Source: Nocardiopsis quinghaiensis (GTDB lineage Bacteria > Actinomycetota > Actinomycetes > Streptosporangiales > Streptosporangiaceae). Taken from it: a stretch of 64,000 nucleotides of DNA. Of the stretch, positions 63,036 through 64,000 are shown in pieces (the first letter of the stretch is position 1; each line of letters opens with the position of its first letter). The translations under genes and the position numbers were made by a program. The notes under the pieces were generated by a model that saw only the letters and a program-made list of their open reading frames with translations, did not search any database and had not been told where the DNA came from. The stretch lies in contig NZ_VWVU01000004.1 of assembly GCF_008638365.1 (NCBI RefSeq), positions 248,001 through 312,000 on the forward strand. Reading direction: 5' to 3'.

Positions 63036-63244
63036 GGCACCAGGTGGCTTTCAACGAGTCCGACCGTATGGCTTGGCACAAATCCAGCTACTCCGGTGGC
63101 GGTGGTGGAAACTGTGTCGAGGTCGCTGAAGGGCAGGACGAGACACGAGTACGGGACACCCAGCACCGCGAACTCGGCCACCTCACCTTCACCAGCCCGG
63201 AGTGGGCCGGTCTACTCACCACCCTCAAGGCGCGTCAGCCGTAG
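63032..63244 (+). CDS. DUF397 domain protein
   Basis: 70 residues: WHKSSYSGGGGGNCVEVAEG is the defining DUF397 motif, followed by VRDTQHRELGHLTFTSPEW. ATG overlaps the XRE stop (ATGA). The pair is a WhiJ-type regulatory unit found in many copies per actinomycete genome. Confidence 0.92.
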   Translation: MRHQVAFNESDRMAWHKSSYSGGGGGNCVEVAEGQDETRVRDTQHRELGHLTFTSPEWAGLLTTLKARQP

Positions 63245-63388
63245 CCGTGCCGGGTATCTCGGGACTACCGGAGGTACCAGGAGCCGGGCCCTACGCCGTA
63301 TTCGGCAGGGTCTCTATAAACGTGTGCTGTTGAACAGGACCGTAGCTTGCAGGTCCATGAACCCCCGACCCCTGCACTGGGCGCGTTC

Positions 63389-63400
63389 TAGACTCTGGCC
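63389..63400 (+). promoter_or_regulatory. -10 element of the leaderless flavoprotein gene
   Basis: TAGACT (63389-63394) is six nt before the ATG at 63401. No clear -35 is visible. Confidence 0.45.
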
Positions 63401-63907
63401 ATGTCGAGAACCCTCTACCTGGTACTGTCCGGTGCTCCCGCACCCGAAGGGACCACCGAACTCGTGCAGGCCATCCAGGACCAGCACTGGCGGGTGACGG
63501 TGCTCTCCACACCCACGGGCGTGCACTTTCACGACCAGGAGCGTTTGGAGGAGCTGACTGGTGAGCCGGTCCGCGTCGACTTCCGTAGGCCCGGTATGGG
63601 CAAGAGCCTTCCTCCCGCCGACGCCGTCCTGGCGTGTCCGCTGACCTTCAACACCGTCAACAAGTTCGCCCAGGGCATTGCCGACAACTTCGCGGTCTCC
63701 CTGCTGTGCGAGATGGCCGGGTACCGGGTACCCACCGTGGTGGTGCCCCACTGCAAACCCCAACTCGCCTCCCACCCCGCCTTCGCCCGGTCCCTGGAGA
63801 CCCTGCGCGGGACGGAGGCGGTCACCGTCCTGCATGACCCCGACGCTCCCTACGAGCGCCGCATGCCCACCTGGCAGCACGTCCTCGACACCGTGAACAG
63901 CCTCTGA
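63401..63907 (+). CDS. Flavoprotein of the HFCD family
   Basis: 168 residues of the homo-oligomeric flavin-containing Cys-decarboxylase fold. LYLVLSGAPAPEG opens the nucleotide-binding fold, PADAVLACPLTFNTVNKFAQGIADNFAVSLL carries the flavin-contact loop, and VVVPHCKPQLASHPAF follows; the usual catalytic His/Cys of phosphopantothenoylcysteine decarboxylase are not clearly conserved, so the reaction is unknown. Probably leaderless. Sits between two XRE genes, a common setting in actinomycetes. Confidence 0.85.
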   Translation: MSRTLYLVLSGAPAPEGTTELVQAIQDQHWRVTVLSTPTGVHFHDQERLEELTGEPVRVDFRRPGMGKSLPPADAVLACPLTFNTVNKFAQGIADNFAVSLLCEMAGYRVPTVVVPHCKPQLASHPAFARSLETLRGTEAVTVLHDPDAPYERRMPTWQHVLDTVNSL

Positions 63908-63921
63908 CCGAAAGGCGCAGT

Positions 63922-64000
63922 GTGGATCCCGCCACCCGAGGCCAGACGATCAAACGCGCACGACGCAGGCACGGCTATTCCCAGAGCGTGCTCGCCGGTC
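63922..64000 (+). CDS. XRE-family regulator, N-terminus only (partial)
   Basis: From GTG 63922 (AAAGGCGCA upstream) the visible 26 codons read TRGQTIKRARRRHGYSQSVL, the start of a helix-turn-helix XRE domain, before the window ends. Likely the first gene of another XRE unit. Confidence 0.7.
   Translation, partial: MDPATRGQTIKRARRRHGYSQSVLAG

Noticed and set aside
1-64000. CRISPR array, insertion sequence, prophage or conjugative element
   Set aside because: No periodic repeat-spacer pattern, transposase, phage structural or relaxase gene is visible; repeats found are single hairpins or two-copy tandem duplications.

Overview
The window is very GC-rich chromosomal DNA from an actinomycete, most likely Nocardiopsis or a close Streptosporangiales relative. 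Supporting evidence is mycothiol synthesis (MshA), MurT/GatD lipid II amidation, CarD, a SenX3/RegX3/PhoU set, XRE(DUF5753)-DUF397-ATPase modules, frequent GTG/TTG starts and many leaderless promoters. I see no insertion sequence, prophage, integrase or CRISPR array. The genus is inferred from gene content only.

Layout. 1-8.0 kb: the end of hemL, a histidine phosphatase, the tiny ribosomal protein bS22, an epimerase, an HAD phosphatase, a membrane/ABM fusion, a DUF2993 protein with a thioredoxin, then a sulfur operon (Cys-containing leader peptide, DUF4395, rhodanese, DUF1416). 8.3-15.6 kb: a coiled-coil membrane protein, murT-gatD, a quinone-oxidoreductase-like enzyme, a secreted protein and ygfZ. 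15.7-24 kb: a 12-codon ORF with an extreme Shine-Dalgarno, nitrobindin, a GIDE/BAM-domain protein, DsrE, gpmA, ybjN, mshA, a DUF523/DUF1722 protein, photolyase and a macrodomain enzyme. 24.2-32.6 kb: BlaI with an M56 protease, DUF2516, a large membrane serine hydrolase, two tandem HEYGHH metallopeptidases and a DUF2207 protein. 32.6-43.6 kb: dtd, regX3-senX3, phoU, carD, ispF, a low-complexity membrane protein, cysS, rlmB and topoisomerase IB.

The most interesting locus is at 43.7-46.3 kb: a 31-residue peptide gene (too short for ordinary gene calling) stops two bases before a stand-alone YcaO gene, and a SAM methyltransferase is divergently encoded across a 186-bp gap holding a perfect 22-bp palindrome. 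This looks like a minimal ribosomal-peptide (RiPP) cluster with an N-terminal candidate core and an acidic C-terminal follower. The product is unknown.

46.3-64 kb: formaldehyde dehydrogenase, tRNA-Thr(UGU), a BCCT transporter, a CPBP protease divergent from a small membrane protein across two matching operators, a Csp-type copper protein, an F420 oxidoreductase, GNAT, DUF1918, a lipoprotein, TetR/SDR divergent pair, penicillin acylase, then an XRE/DUF397/ATPase module with a flavoprotein and a second XRE gene cut by the window end.
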